In this document: one piece after another, positions 21,121 through 30,000 of the stretch | Layout of the letters: each line of letters begins with the position of its first letter | How positions within the stretch are numbered: position 1 is the stretch's first letter | From: Ramazzottius varieornatus | Lineage: Eukaryota > Tardigrada > Eutardigrada > Parachela > Ramazzottiidae | Reading direction: 5' to 3' | Assembly: GCA_001949185.1 (NCBI GenBank) | Contig: BDGG01000003.1 | Span: 4,771,092-4,835,091, forward strand | DNA length: 64,000 nt | The notes under the pieces: model-generated | Seen by the model: only the letters and a program-made list of their open reading frames with translations | What the model was told of the DNA's origin: nothing | Databases searched by the model: none | Translations under genes and position numbers: made by a program

Positions 21121-22965
21121 ATGGGGGATAAGGGATCAGCAGCTGGAGGGGCCAACAAAGGCGCAACAGGTGGGAAAGAGCAGCTGGGAGCCGTTGTAAA
21201 GGATAGCAAGGATCTGAAGGCTCAAGAGAGCGATGACGATCTGCACGAAGACCGCATTGTCCGAGAGATTCTGGCCTTGGCCAAAGCCGAAGTGGTGACG
21301 TCTTACACAGCCACCACCAAGGCTTTCGAGATCATGACGGGAACCAAACCGACCGCTGGCGAATCTCGCAACATCCACCTGCGTTTGAGTGCTTTGGAAG
21401 TACTGAAGCCCTTTCTCAGTGATCTGACTATCAGTGCAGTGGGTGTTGGAAAGGGAGTTATACATGAGTTGCACACGAAACGAGGCTTGGGCAAGTTTCT
21501 GCGCAGTTATCGAACTGACCATCATTTGCCTTCTGTGCTGACTACTCTTCGGTTTGAACACATTACTATACGCTTTGATGATCTGAGGAATGTCCTACCG
21601 CCTTCGGTGAAGACACTACACTTTGCTGCTTGTACCATCAAGGAAATCAATGTGGAGACGACGCCGAACGGTCGTGCGTTTCGTCATGTTTCTGATAGTC
21701 AACACCTGGAGGAGGATACCATCGTGCTGGATATTTTGCCCACTGATGATGGTAACTTCCCAGCCCTGGGGCGAGCCATGTTCAAGCGAATCAACGCCAA
21801 GTTTGAACATGACGAAGACTGGGATGATTTTGTAAGATGGCTGGCCACCACCATCGAGGAAACGAAAAACAAAAGCAAGAAGAATCAAGCGTGGAAGGCT
21901 GCCGAGTTGTAAGTGTGTCACTTTGAGCGCTGCGGTTTTTCTACGGTAATAGGGACCTTGCGCGCCAGCCAGAATTTCGCTACGAGCGGCGGAATTTCAC
22001 GTTGGAGAAATTCACGGTTCTCCCCAACGTAAAATTTGAATTTGGCTTTTGCGAGAAAAACACGACGAACGGTGCAAAATAACCGATTAAGAAATTAAAT
22101 AAGTTGGGGCAACGTTCGGCTTTGCCCCGGGTCGTGAGTGCTGTATGTACACGGAGCTGTACTGATGAACGGGAGAAATTTAGACAGTTGCATATTCGCG
22201 GAGCAGTCGGCGTCGTGAAATTTGACCGTCACGAACGAACAGGGCCTTCGTCGTTATTTTGCCACCGTCACGAAGCGCGCTCAACGTAACTTACGTCGCG
22301 CTCGAAGATGACTCACCGTTCAACATGAAATTTGAACGTTCGTCGTGAGATTCTGGCTGGCGCGCAAGGTACCTAATACCTGCCAAGTTGGTACCGAGTG
22401 CGGCTTTGACAGGGTGTTTCGTAGAAAAATGGCAGAACTTTGATATTTGGATCGTCGGCAAATGAATTCGCCCTCATCGTTTGACTAAGTGACGTACGCT
22501 CTCAGCCGATAACGGTGGACACGTGCGCCACTTTGAACAGAGATCTTGTCTACTTTGTCAGGGTGGCGCAAGCTCTGAGCCAATGACAACGAAAACGTGC
22601 GCCACTGGAGATAGCGATCCGGGTGAAATCATTTGCCGTCGTTTCATTGCACCGACCGAATTCCGGTTATGTATCTAGTTTTTCACGCTTGGTGTTGCAG
22701 TTGGAACAAAACGCTTCGACAACAAGATTTGAATGTTCCCATGCCGAAGAGCGACAGTGAGTGGTACAGTTTCTTCCAGACGGCGGACAGGTTAGCAGTC
22801 AAGGACATGTCGGCCATTATCGGTGGCCGCTTCCGGAAACCCCGACCACCGAAAACTGGAGGTCTACCGCCAAAAAATACGACGCCTGGCGCTCCAGGTA
22901 CTCCCGGTGCTTCAGGGACGCCTCCACCAGCAGGGACCACTCCACCTCCTCCAAAACCTAAATAA
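21121..22965 (+). CDS. orphan protein with Pro-rich C-terminal tail, two exons
   Basis: Exons 21121-21908 and 22701-22965 join in phase 2 (WKAAEF|WNKTL) to 350 aa. The N-terminus is Gly/Ala-rich (MGDKGSAAGGANKG), then an acidic patch and a helical segment (DRIVREILALAKAEVVTSYT). A central region follows with possible beta-strand, LRR-like spacing (VLPPSVKTLHFAACTIKEI). A Trp-rich helical part (DWDDFVRWLATTIEETKNKS; WYSFFQTADRLAVKDM) precedes a tail of Pro/Gly/Thr (GTPPPAGTTPPPPKPK). There is no signal peptide or transmembrane segment. I do not recognise a family; the long intact frame, codon texture and good splice sites support a real gene. Its 792-bp intron contains both a TA-flanked MITE and a hairpin-pair element. 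Confidence 0.7.
21949..22376. mobile_element. 428-bp MITE with TA target-site duplication
   Basis: The left end ATAGGGACCTTGCGCGCCAG and the reverse complement of the right end TTAGGTACCTTGCGCGCCAG match and continue through CCAGAATYTC. TA dinucleotides flank both ends (21947-21948 and 22377-22378), consistent with a Tc1/mariner-type non-autonomous element. The interior repeats GAAATTTGAACGT-like motifs in both orientations and has no long coding frame. It lies entirely inside the intron of the orphan gene. Confidence 0.82.
22482..22642. repeat. composite element, two hairpins, in the orphan-gene intron
   Basis: AAGTGACGTACGC...CACGTGCGCCACTTTG and GGTGGCGCAAGC...AACGTGCGCCACTGG are joined by GATCTTGTCTACTTTGTC. 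The left terminal arm is not well preserved, and the right ends ATCATTTGCCG. Confidence 0.8.
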
Positions 22966-23694
22966 GGCCGTCCTTTTTTATCCGGAATGCTTTGCACAAA
23001 TTCGAGCAGCAAGTATGGCCTGCTTTTATAACGAAAACTTTTCCACTTGTCGGTTCTGGACGTGTGAAAGTAGTGGTAACCGCAGGTTCGAAGAATAATT
23101 CGGTGTTGCTTTCTATCTCGGTTCCTTTTGGTTCTTAGTTATGCCAGACTTGAGGATATATTGAATTTGCAATCTTCTCCGTTTGCGCAGCACTCAAAAT
23201 AATTATATGTATCGATAAAGAAACATCAGAGCACAAGCACGACGATGACTTTTCGGACTGCAAATGGCGAGGAAGACAGTAAAGTACTGAAGTGACGTGC
23301 AGGGATCATTTGACTCGATTGAGCTTCGAAACCTTTTTATTCACATATGGGTTTCAGCGGCCCAATTCCATAAGGATCTTTTTTACTTCGAAACGAGCCT
23401 TTTCTGACATCAAGTTGTTGCAAATGTCCAGGGTCATTGCGTGGTCAGTTTGCCGTACCTTGCCGTGGCTCGAAGTCTCAAAAAACTGTTCGCCCTTTTG
23501 GGAAGATTTTGCCGAAAATCTTCGTCCAGGGAGCAACAAGTCATACTTCCGCACCTAATATCAAGTCTGAACAAACGGAACACGAGACGAAAAACGAATA
23601 GGTCACTGACGACCCACTGGACATAGGCGTACTGTACGGATTTTCCGCCTTCACGAACGGTACGGTACTTCTATTTATCTACATCGTCGGAGTA
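22966..23694. other. intergenic region between convergent genes
   Basis: Contains the 3' flanks of the orphan gene and the SHIPPO gene. No supportable exon and no member of the hairpin family were seen. Confidence 0.5.
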
Positions 23695-24982
23695 TCACTC
23701 CCAGTCAATAGTAATGTCCGGCTCCTTGACAGTAACAGGTTGTTCATATTGCGAGTGTTTCAGCCGTAGAGAGTAGATGGGAGCTTTCGGCTTGTCCTGC
23801 AAGCCGGGATCGTAAGTTCCCGGACCCGGTGTTTTCAGCATCTTCAATGGTTCTATCCGGTTCCGTATCGTGTACGCGGGAGCACGCTCCTTGAACTCTT
23901 CCAGCGCAACGACCTTGTACGCGGCAGGAGAGGGTGAGTGGGTGAAATCTTGGAACGGACTGGCAAAGTCAATTTTGGTCCCGCTTATCTTCCTACAAAG
24001 AAAAATCATCTGTCGCTGATTTGAACTCGAATGGGAGTCAAGAAAAGAAGACATACGTTCTCATGGAGTACTGAGGGGCCGCGTTCTGGACCGGATGTTT
24101 GGTCCCGATAATAGCCCGAATATCGTAGGCATTTGGGGCAGGGTAGTTGTTGATGTGGTCTTTCAACGCCGGTAAAGCCATGCACCATTCTGGATACCGA
24201 TAGCGAATAGGCTTGACGCTGACGGTGTAGGCTGCTGGACCTGGAGACTATACCGAAACCCAATCTAACATCTCCCAATTGCAACAACAACAGTTGTAAT
24301 AACAGTTTGTAACAATAGTGGCAATGGTGGAAGCCTCTTCCGACGAAGCCGGAAGTTCCGAAACAGAGCGCCTCATCCATACAACATGGGAGCCCGGCAA
24401 ATAAACTCGACCAGATCGTTTTCGAAAGTGGCGCACATTTGCACTGTTAATGGCTGGAAATGTACGCCACTTGGAGCCTGATGTTGTCCAGTTTGAGAGT
24501 GTTTCCAAGTGGCGCAAGTTTACGGTGTTATGGGCTGAAAACGTGCGCCACTTGGGATAAAACGATCTTGTCGAGTTTATTCGCCAATGTCCCAGATGAA
24601 TGATAATTCCGAGATCTGACCGAGAACAGTTTAAGATCGTTCGGTTTGATCCGCATGGTGTAAGCTGGGTCCAAACACATCCCTTTGTACAGCAAATGCG
24701 AAGGGTATCCATATCTGGCGGGACCGGGTGAGGCTGTGTAGTCACCTGCAAAAAAACCGAATATTCACTTATCCACCAGTAATAGTGATTCCTACTATGA
24801 AAGAGGGTCTTTACTCACGTACGTATCTGCAGTTGCATCCTCATGGAATAGCATGGCCATCGTTTGAGTGTAACATTATGATGTTCCCATCCGATGGCCG
24901 CCGGCAAGAGGTAAGCTGCAGGTCCCGGGCCGCAAAGCTTGGCGGCGATGGGATAGCTGGTTTTTCTTGTTAGTGCTGCCAT
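23695..24982 (-). CDS. SHIPPO-repeat protein, outer dense fiber 3 / CIMAP1-like, four exons
   Basis: Minus-strand exons 24823-24982, 24621-24745, 24057-24247 and 23695-23992 join in frame to 257 aa, matching the roughly 254 aa of human ODF3 (CIMAP1A). The family binds axonemal or manchette microtubules in sperm and cilia. SHIPPO-type PGP motifs are spaced through the protein: CGPGPAAYLLPA, SPGPARYGYPS, SPGPAAYTVSV, SPAAYKVVALEEFKERAPAY and TPGPGTYDPG. The tail PIYSLRLKHSQYEQPV corresponds to the FGIKHSDYMTP end of the mammalian protein. Intron 2 carries a hairpin-pair element. The start ATG lies only 70 bases downstream of the stop of a small gene on the same strand. Confidence 0.9.
24388..24592. 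repeat. composite element, two hairpins, in a SHIPPO-gene intron
   Basis: A complete copy: CCCGGCAAATAAACTCGACC, AGATCG, hairpin AAGTGGCGCACATTT...AAATGTACGCCACTTG, linker, hairpin AAGTGGCGCAAG...AACGTGCGCCACTTG, CGATCTTGTCGAGTTTATTC. The loop sequence CACTGTTAATGGCTG is the reverse complement of the CAGCCAATAACACTG loop seen in other copies, so hairpins occur in both orientations. Confidence 0.9.
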
Positions 24983-25052
24983 ATCTCGTCCTTACTTTGC
25001 ACAACAGACTGGTCAAAGAAGCGCCTGAACGTCAGTGTTGTGGTCATTTGGT

Positions 25053-25373
25053 CTAGAAGCTCAAAGTGACCACAAGGGCGCATTCTTTAGCAACAGCTCT
25101 ACCGTACCGTAATGATCGATCAGTGGCCACCTCCTGTCTTTCCAGGCAGTGTCGGACGAAGACACCCTGGATGCCGTACAGTAGTTGCATCTTACCCTCG
25201 GCCAAACCATCGTAGAGCTGCTTGTTGGTAATCAGCTCGCGGTAGTCTTCGGCATACTGTGCTAGAAGCGTAAGGTCCTCCTCAAAGTTTGGAGCGGGAC
25301 GGTTGGCAGAAGGTTGAGGGGTGATCGAAAGGCGCGAACGTTGGGAGGAGGGGCGACCCATCTCGCTGGACAC
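25053..25373 (-). CDS. small helical protein, possibly CFAP141-like
   Basis: A minus-strand frame ends at 25053. The first in-frame ATG is at 25361 (MGRPSSQRSRLSI), giving 102 aa; the frame opens after an acceptor TTCTTCAG|TGTCC, so a 5' exon or trans-splice site lies just upstream. After a basic, disordered N-terminus comes a helical stretch (LLAQYAEDYRELITNKQLYD; LAEGKMQLLYGIQGVFVRHC). The C-terminal pattern of LLxxxxxxxxxxxLE...G.A weakly resembles CFAP141, an axonemal microtubule inner protein. That is a tentative resemblance, made more plausible by the SHIPPO gene 70 bases downstream on the same strand. I am moderately sure it is a gene and unsure of its identity. Confidence 0.5.
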   Translation of the reverse strand: MSSEMGRPSSQRSRLSITPQPSANRPAPNFEEDLTLLAQYAEDYRELITNKQLYDGLAEGKMQLLYGIQGVFVRHCLERQEVATDRSLRYGRAVAKECALVVTLSF

Positions 25374-26017
25374 TGAAGAACACCTGTTGATTCACTCCCC
25401 AGAAAATAGAAATTAAATATAGTCTTCGAAAATCTGGTCCTCTAGCTACTACATAAACCAACCCACGAGTACCTTGAAGATTTGACGCTGGCCATTTTGA
25501 TGGGCGGAGAGTTGAGAGCGACAGCTTTTCCGATCTGTAACAAAAAGAGAAGGACTTTTTGAAGGCGCGGCTCACATCGGAACGAACCACCAGATCGACC
25601 AGAATCTGATATTGGTGGTCTCAGAAATCAGAATGAACGCTATTACATGAACTGCTGCTGATGCGGATCCGTGCTGACGAAGGCAAAGTGAAATCCGGTG
25701 GACGATGTGAAGTCGTTCAGACTCATTCTCGAACCTCTTTGTTATGGTTTTTTACCATTGATACGTACTTGCGATACGTCATGCAAAGAGCAAGACCTGT
25801 TGTGGCCTATTGCCCAACACAGTGCATGTTTTACACGGCGGATGGTATGTCATCCTGTGCGCATAGATAGTATGGGCAAATCAGCGGTAGTATACATCAT
25901 AGTAATCATGCACTTGACTACTCGACTTCCGCCGTCTTCCGTAAGTCCATTTCTTGCTTCTGCACGCTCTGATTGAGCATCAAGATGAATAGCCTACGCC
26001 CGTAACTGCCTCGGAGG
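25374..26017. other. divergent intergenic region upstream of PSMG4
   Basis: It may hold a 5' exon of the small minus-strand gene (MASVKSS... near 25480-25500, followed by a GTACTC donor, but the frame does not join cleanly) and the PSMG4 promoter. Nothing else is recognised. Confidence 0.4.
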
Positions 26018-26449
26018 ATGGAGAATCAACCGGAGCCGAGAACGGAGGATGGAAGCTACGCTGGAATCTCTTCTGCTGCGCCTCAAAGCGAGACATTCCA
26101 GACGGTTATCGGAGAAACGCCGGTCTACCTTCACATGATCAAGCTTCGCCGATCCTGTTTCCTGTGGATAGGTGATGGTCGTAAGCGCCTAGACTCCTTA
26201 TCTGTTGCTCTTCCCAATCCCTTCGACGTGAGTAAGGTTCCCTTACTCACCTCCATCATTGATCGACGACCATCCGAACTTCAAGCGGCTCGAGATGAAG
26301 GACAACAGATCGCTTCCAAGCTATCAAGAAAACTCGATGCCCAAGTCTTCGTCACTTACAACATCGAGTCGAACGATGATGACTTAGTACAAGGAATCGA
26401 AATGTACCTCTTTAATCTTATAAAAACAGGAACGAAGTTCGTACTATGA
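26018..26449 (+). CDS. PSMG4: proteasome assembly chaperone 4, single exon
   Basis: An uninterrupted 143-aa frame. Family features are YLHMIKLRRSCFLWIGDGRK (human has VMRLTDSLFLWVG), LSVALPNPFDVSKVPL, and SKLSRKLDAQVFVTYNIESN (human RLARKTNKQVFVSYNLQN), ending with a helix LVQGIEMYLFNLIKT. PSMG4 (PAC4) pairs with PAC3 to build the proteasome alpha ring in the cytosol. The N-terminal 30 residues are disordered and longer than in mammals. It is convergent with METTL6, whose stop lies about 20 bases away. Confidence 0.88.
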   Translation: MENQPEPRTEDGSYAGISSAAPQSETFQTVIGETPVYLHMIKLRRSCFLWIGDGRKRLDSLSVALPNPFDVSKVPLLTSIIDRRPSELQAARDEGQQIASKLSRKLDAQVFVTYNIESNDDDLVQGIEMYLFNLIKTGTKFVL

Positions 26450-26470
26450 AATTTCTCATTGAGAATTTTT

Positions 26471-27829
26471 CTATTCAGGTGAAGGTAGACGAAATCTTCC
26501 TTGTATGAAAATTCTTTCGACGTTCAGATCTTCCTTCTTGTTCACTGTTTGTCGATGAATGTATACGCAGCTGTCCACTTCGAACCCATTGCTGGTGAAG
26601 AGCTCGCATAGTTCTTCTGTAAAAGAACCGAATAAACTGTGGTTACAACGAGAAAACTGCCTGTAGATCATTTTTCCAAGTGGCTCGCACTTCAAGCCAT
26701 AACACCAGAACAGTGCGCCACTTGGAGACACAGTGCTCTATTGCTCGTCAAGACTGTTTTCCCAAGTGGCGCACGCTTTCAGTCAGCGGCACTGTTGATG
26801 TGCGCCACTTGAGAAAGCAGTCTTGCCGAGTTTGTTTACCGCGAGCCCATTATAATTATTTTAGCCCATGTCTGGGGTTCACTGACCAACCTGTTGTGAA
26901 ATAGTAGGTGTAAGTTCCGTCTTGACGATAGTAGAACCTTTCGTCGAGTTTGTGTCCTGGAGCGAAGCGGATCATGGCATGATCGTACAGACCGTAATCG
27001 CGGAAGAGAACGATCCCTCCTGGTCGAAGAACCTTTCTCACGTTCGACAACGCTGTGGACATCTTGTCAGGCCTAATGGCCGAGAGAACGAATATGAGCG
27101 TTACAATGTCTACAGGCTCGGAAAGATTATCATGAAAGGTCCCTTCCGTAACGTCCGCGACGAAAGCTGAGCATTTGCCCTGAGCATACTGTGGATTTTC
27201 CTACGACGACAATAAACGCCCTTCCAACTTCCTTGTTTGAAAAGGAGAAAAACAAATTCGGAGGCCGTCAAACGGAATGTTAAGGATTGATGTCTTAGGT
27301 GGCCCACGTTTCCAGCTTTGACAATGAAGAATTGCGCCACTTAGGAAAACAACTATCGAACTGACAAGAGCGTTTTTCGAAGTTCCGCATTCTCTTGGCT
27401 AATGACAGGGATAACGTGAGCCACTTGAAATAACGATCTTTTGCCTTTCGTTTGCAGGCCTACAAATTACGGAATGTTGTCCTCGACCTACTTTAACAAG
27501 GGCAATAGCTGTGGGAGAAAGATCACAGGCGTAAATGAACAAGGAAGGGTTATCTTCCAGTAACGGAAAGACGAAGTTTCCGACTCCGCATCCAATCTCA
27601 AGAAGCTTCGTCGACGAACCCGGGCCCAAAGGAACCTGCACCAGCTCGGAAAACTCTCTGGTAGTCCAGTGTCGATCCTTGAAGAACTTATCTGTATTCC
27701 TCTTGTAGAACCTGTCCCAACTCCGAATTGTTTCCTTTTCCAACTGGAAACGCTTGAGAGAGGACACGGGTCGGTAATCGTGCTTCGCCAATTGAGCCAT
27801 TTCCGCCTCACTCAAAATTCGAGGAACCG
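26471..27829 (-). CDS. METTL6: tRNA N3-methylcytidine methyltransferase METTL6, three exons seen (5' end uncertain)
   Basis: Minus-strand exons 27492-27829, 26891-27200 and 26471-26616 join in frame. This SAM-dependent methyltransferase makes m3C32 in serine tRNAs. SWDRFYKRNTDKFFKDRHWT and TREF open the domain, and LLEIGCGVGNFVFPLL is motif I. ACDLSPTAI, ADVTEG, IVTLIFVLSAIRPDKM, LRPGGIVLFRDYGLYDHAMI, YRQDGTYTYYFTT and the C-terminal RQTVNKKEDLNVERIFIQG all match human METTL6. The exon at 27829 starts in phase 1 after a good acceptor (TTTTATACAG), so upstream coding or an SL acceptor is implied. The first in-frame ATG is at 27800, but residues before it (RILSEAE) also align to human (RILTSEE). 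Both introns carry a hairpin-pair element. Confidence 0.92.
26668..26850. repeat. composite element, two hairpins, in METTL6 intron 2
   Basis: AAGTGGCTCGCAC...CAGTGCGCCACTTG and AAGTGGCGCACGC...GATGTGCGCCACTTG with linker GCTCGTCAAGACTG and right arm GTCTTGCCGAGTTTGTTTAC. Confidence 0.88.
27262..27465. repeat. composite element, two hairpins, in METTL6 intron 1
   Basis: The terminal arm pair GGAGGCCGTCAAACGGAATG / TTTCGTTTGCAGGCC is of the AAACGAAACGTAC subtype. Hairpins are diverged: AGGTGGCCCACG...ATTGCGCCACTTAG and AAGTTCCGCATTC...AACGTGAGCCACTTG. Confidence 0.8.
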
Positions 27830-27963
27830 CTGTATAAAACAGAACAGAATTTACAAGGCTTGTTCTCCGCACACTTTATTTCATTTTTCAGTCATTCCAA
27901 CAGATCACAACTCACAAGAATGTACACTGATTTAGGCAAAATAAGAAATAAAAAGGAAACTGA
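27830..27963 (-). other. short COX17-METTL6 spacer with a poly(A) signal and a 3' splice site
   Basis: Reading the minus strand, the COX17 stop is followed by an AATAAA (in ATGAAATAAAGTG, about 27880). About 40-50 bases later comes a pyrimidine-rich acceptor TCTGTTTTATACAG just before the first METTL6 exon. No METTL6 start codon with a good frame lies between them. Confidence 0.6.
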
Positions 27964-28182
27964 TCAAACTTTGAAACCTTGGCTGCGCATACATTGTTTA
28001 TGGGCTTCGATCAAACTCTGGCAGTTCATCTCCCCGTTCTCCATTATACATTCGTCCCTCACACGTTTGGTCTCCGGACAGGCACAGCAGGCTTTGCACT
28101 TGGGTTTCTCCGTCACCGTCTGGTCGCCCATGTCTCCTCCAGATGACGAGGGGAGCGCTTTCGTCGCTACGACGCTCGACAT
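27964..28182 (-). CDS. COX17: cytochrome c oxidase copper chaperone COX17
   Basis: A single-exon frame of 72 aa on the minus strand. COX17 carries Cu(I) in the mitochondrial intermembrane space to SCO1 and COX11. The copper site is Cys32-Cys33 in [10 protein letters not shown], and the twin CX9C pairs are Cys35/Cys45 and Cys54/Cys64. The C-terminal helix [16 protein letters not shown] nearly matches the human LIEAHKECMRALGFKI. There is an additional Cys29 (KCKACC), where human has KPCC. The N-terminal 25 residues are disordered. METTL6 follows on the same strand within about 135 bases. Confidence 0.96.
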   Translation of the reverse strand: MSSVVATKALPSSSGGDMGDQTVTEKPKCKACCACPETKRVRDECIMENGEMNCQSLIEAHKQCMRSQGFKV

Positions 28183-28763
28183 GATGCAATCCTCCTGTCA
28201 ATGAAATCCTTCTCGGAGACGCACCTAGAAAAATTGCACAGCTCTCCACAGTCTTCTTCGTTAGTCAGCGTCCTCAGATAACGATTCGACAATATGACAC
28301 CGAAGCAAGCGCAAGGAGCAAGATCAGAGGACGAGGAGACCAAAAGTTTGACACTTTGAGTTTGAGAGCGAGCCCATAAATCAAGAGGTTCAATCAACTC
28401 GATCAAATTTGCACACAATCGTGAGATTGCGATTTAACTTCACCAAAGTCGTGCTGCTGATTTTGCTGACCGTTGATTAAATGAACCTCAAGTGAGTTCC
28501 CCCACTTTCTTTCCAATTCCTGAGGTTCCCGTTGAAGACTCGAAGATTCTTCTCGTCATCTTCGTATCACATGCTTCATTCGTCAGTACTCTTCATGAAG
28601 AAAACAGCTCGAAACAACACACTGAATGAATGATCTTCCTTACGTTGCGTAAAGCTCAGCACTCGCACGGTCGAGCAAGAATGCTGGTGGTTTTCACAAA
28701 TTCTTCGAGTCGCGCAGAAACAGTTAAAGAACAGAGTGACTGAGTAAAGATTATCGGAAAAGG
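28183..28763. other. intergenic region between COX17 and RPL27A
   Basis: It holds the COX17 promoter and 5' UTR and the RPL27A 3' flank. No coding sequence is supportable; no hairpin-family element is present. Confidence 0.5.
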
Positions 28764-29390
<627 letters not shown>

Positions 29391-29394
29391 TTAC

Positions 29395-29411
29395 CTTGAT
29401 AGAGAAAAGGG
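29395..29411 (-). promoter_or_regulatory. TOP-like transcription start and 5' UTR exon of RPL27A
   Basis: The minus strand reads TTGTCCCTTTTCTCTATCAA followed by G|GTAAGTAGC. The CCCTTTTCTC tract directly before a donor is the layout expected of a terminal oligopyrimidine ribosomal-protein promoter with a minimal noncoding first exon. The exact start base is inferred. Confidence 0.65.
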
Positions 29412-30000
29412 ACAAACAGATATCACAGGAAGTCCCGAAAACGAAGATGAGATAAACTCGCCGAAACGGCTCTTTGAACAGACTGAAAAATTCGTACAAG
29501 TCGCGCATACAGGTCCTCGGTGGCAGATCGTACGCCATATCGAATCGCAAACCCACCCTCGTGACATTTCATCCAGTTTATACAGCTATTAAATCACGTG
29601 GTTCAGTCCTTGTTCCAGTTTTACCTGTTGACGTACGTCAGTTCATTCAGTGCAGAGCCTGAGACGTCACCCATTGTACGGGCAACAGCTGATTGAGCTG
29701 CAAATAGCAAATCAACAATCAACACAATGGGACTTCTCAAAAATCCAGTTTTGTTCTCTTCCTCCAGAGATCCTATACCATTCTTACGGTGCATTTCTTT
29801 CATTTCAGGTTGCTCTGCCTCCCGGACTTCAGGACACAGCAAGTGGAACGATGGATGCGCAGATCAACAAAACCTGAATGCTGATAACCGCGTCGCCGCT
29901 CTCGACCGGAAGTCTGCACGGTCATCTTGATTCCGCAAATAAACTGCACGTGGAAAGACGCTGGATCACCATCTAAAGGCACCGTACTGATAGCCGAACA
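29412..30000. other. divergent intergenic region between RPL27A and WDR59
   Basis: Head-to-head promoters of two genes. A faint degenerate hairpin (ACAAGTCGCGCA...GTACGCCATA, about 29495-29545) may be an old member of the repeat family. No coding exon is supported. Confidence 0.45.

Noticed and set aside
26668-27465. METTL6 introns as extra coding exons because of open frames there
   Set aside because: The open stretches are hairpin elements; the joined flanking exons reproduce the METTL6 sequence without them.
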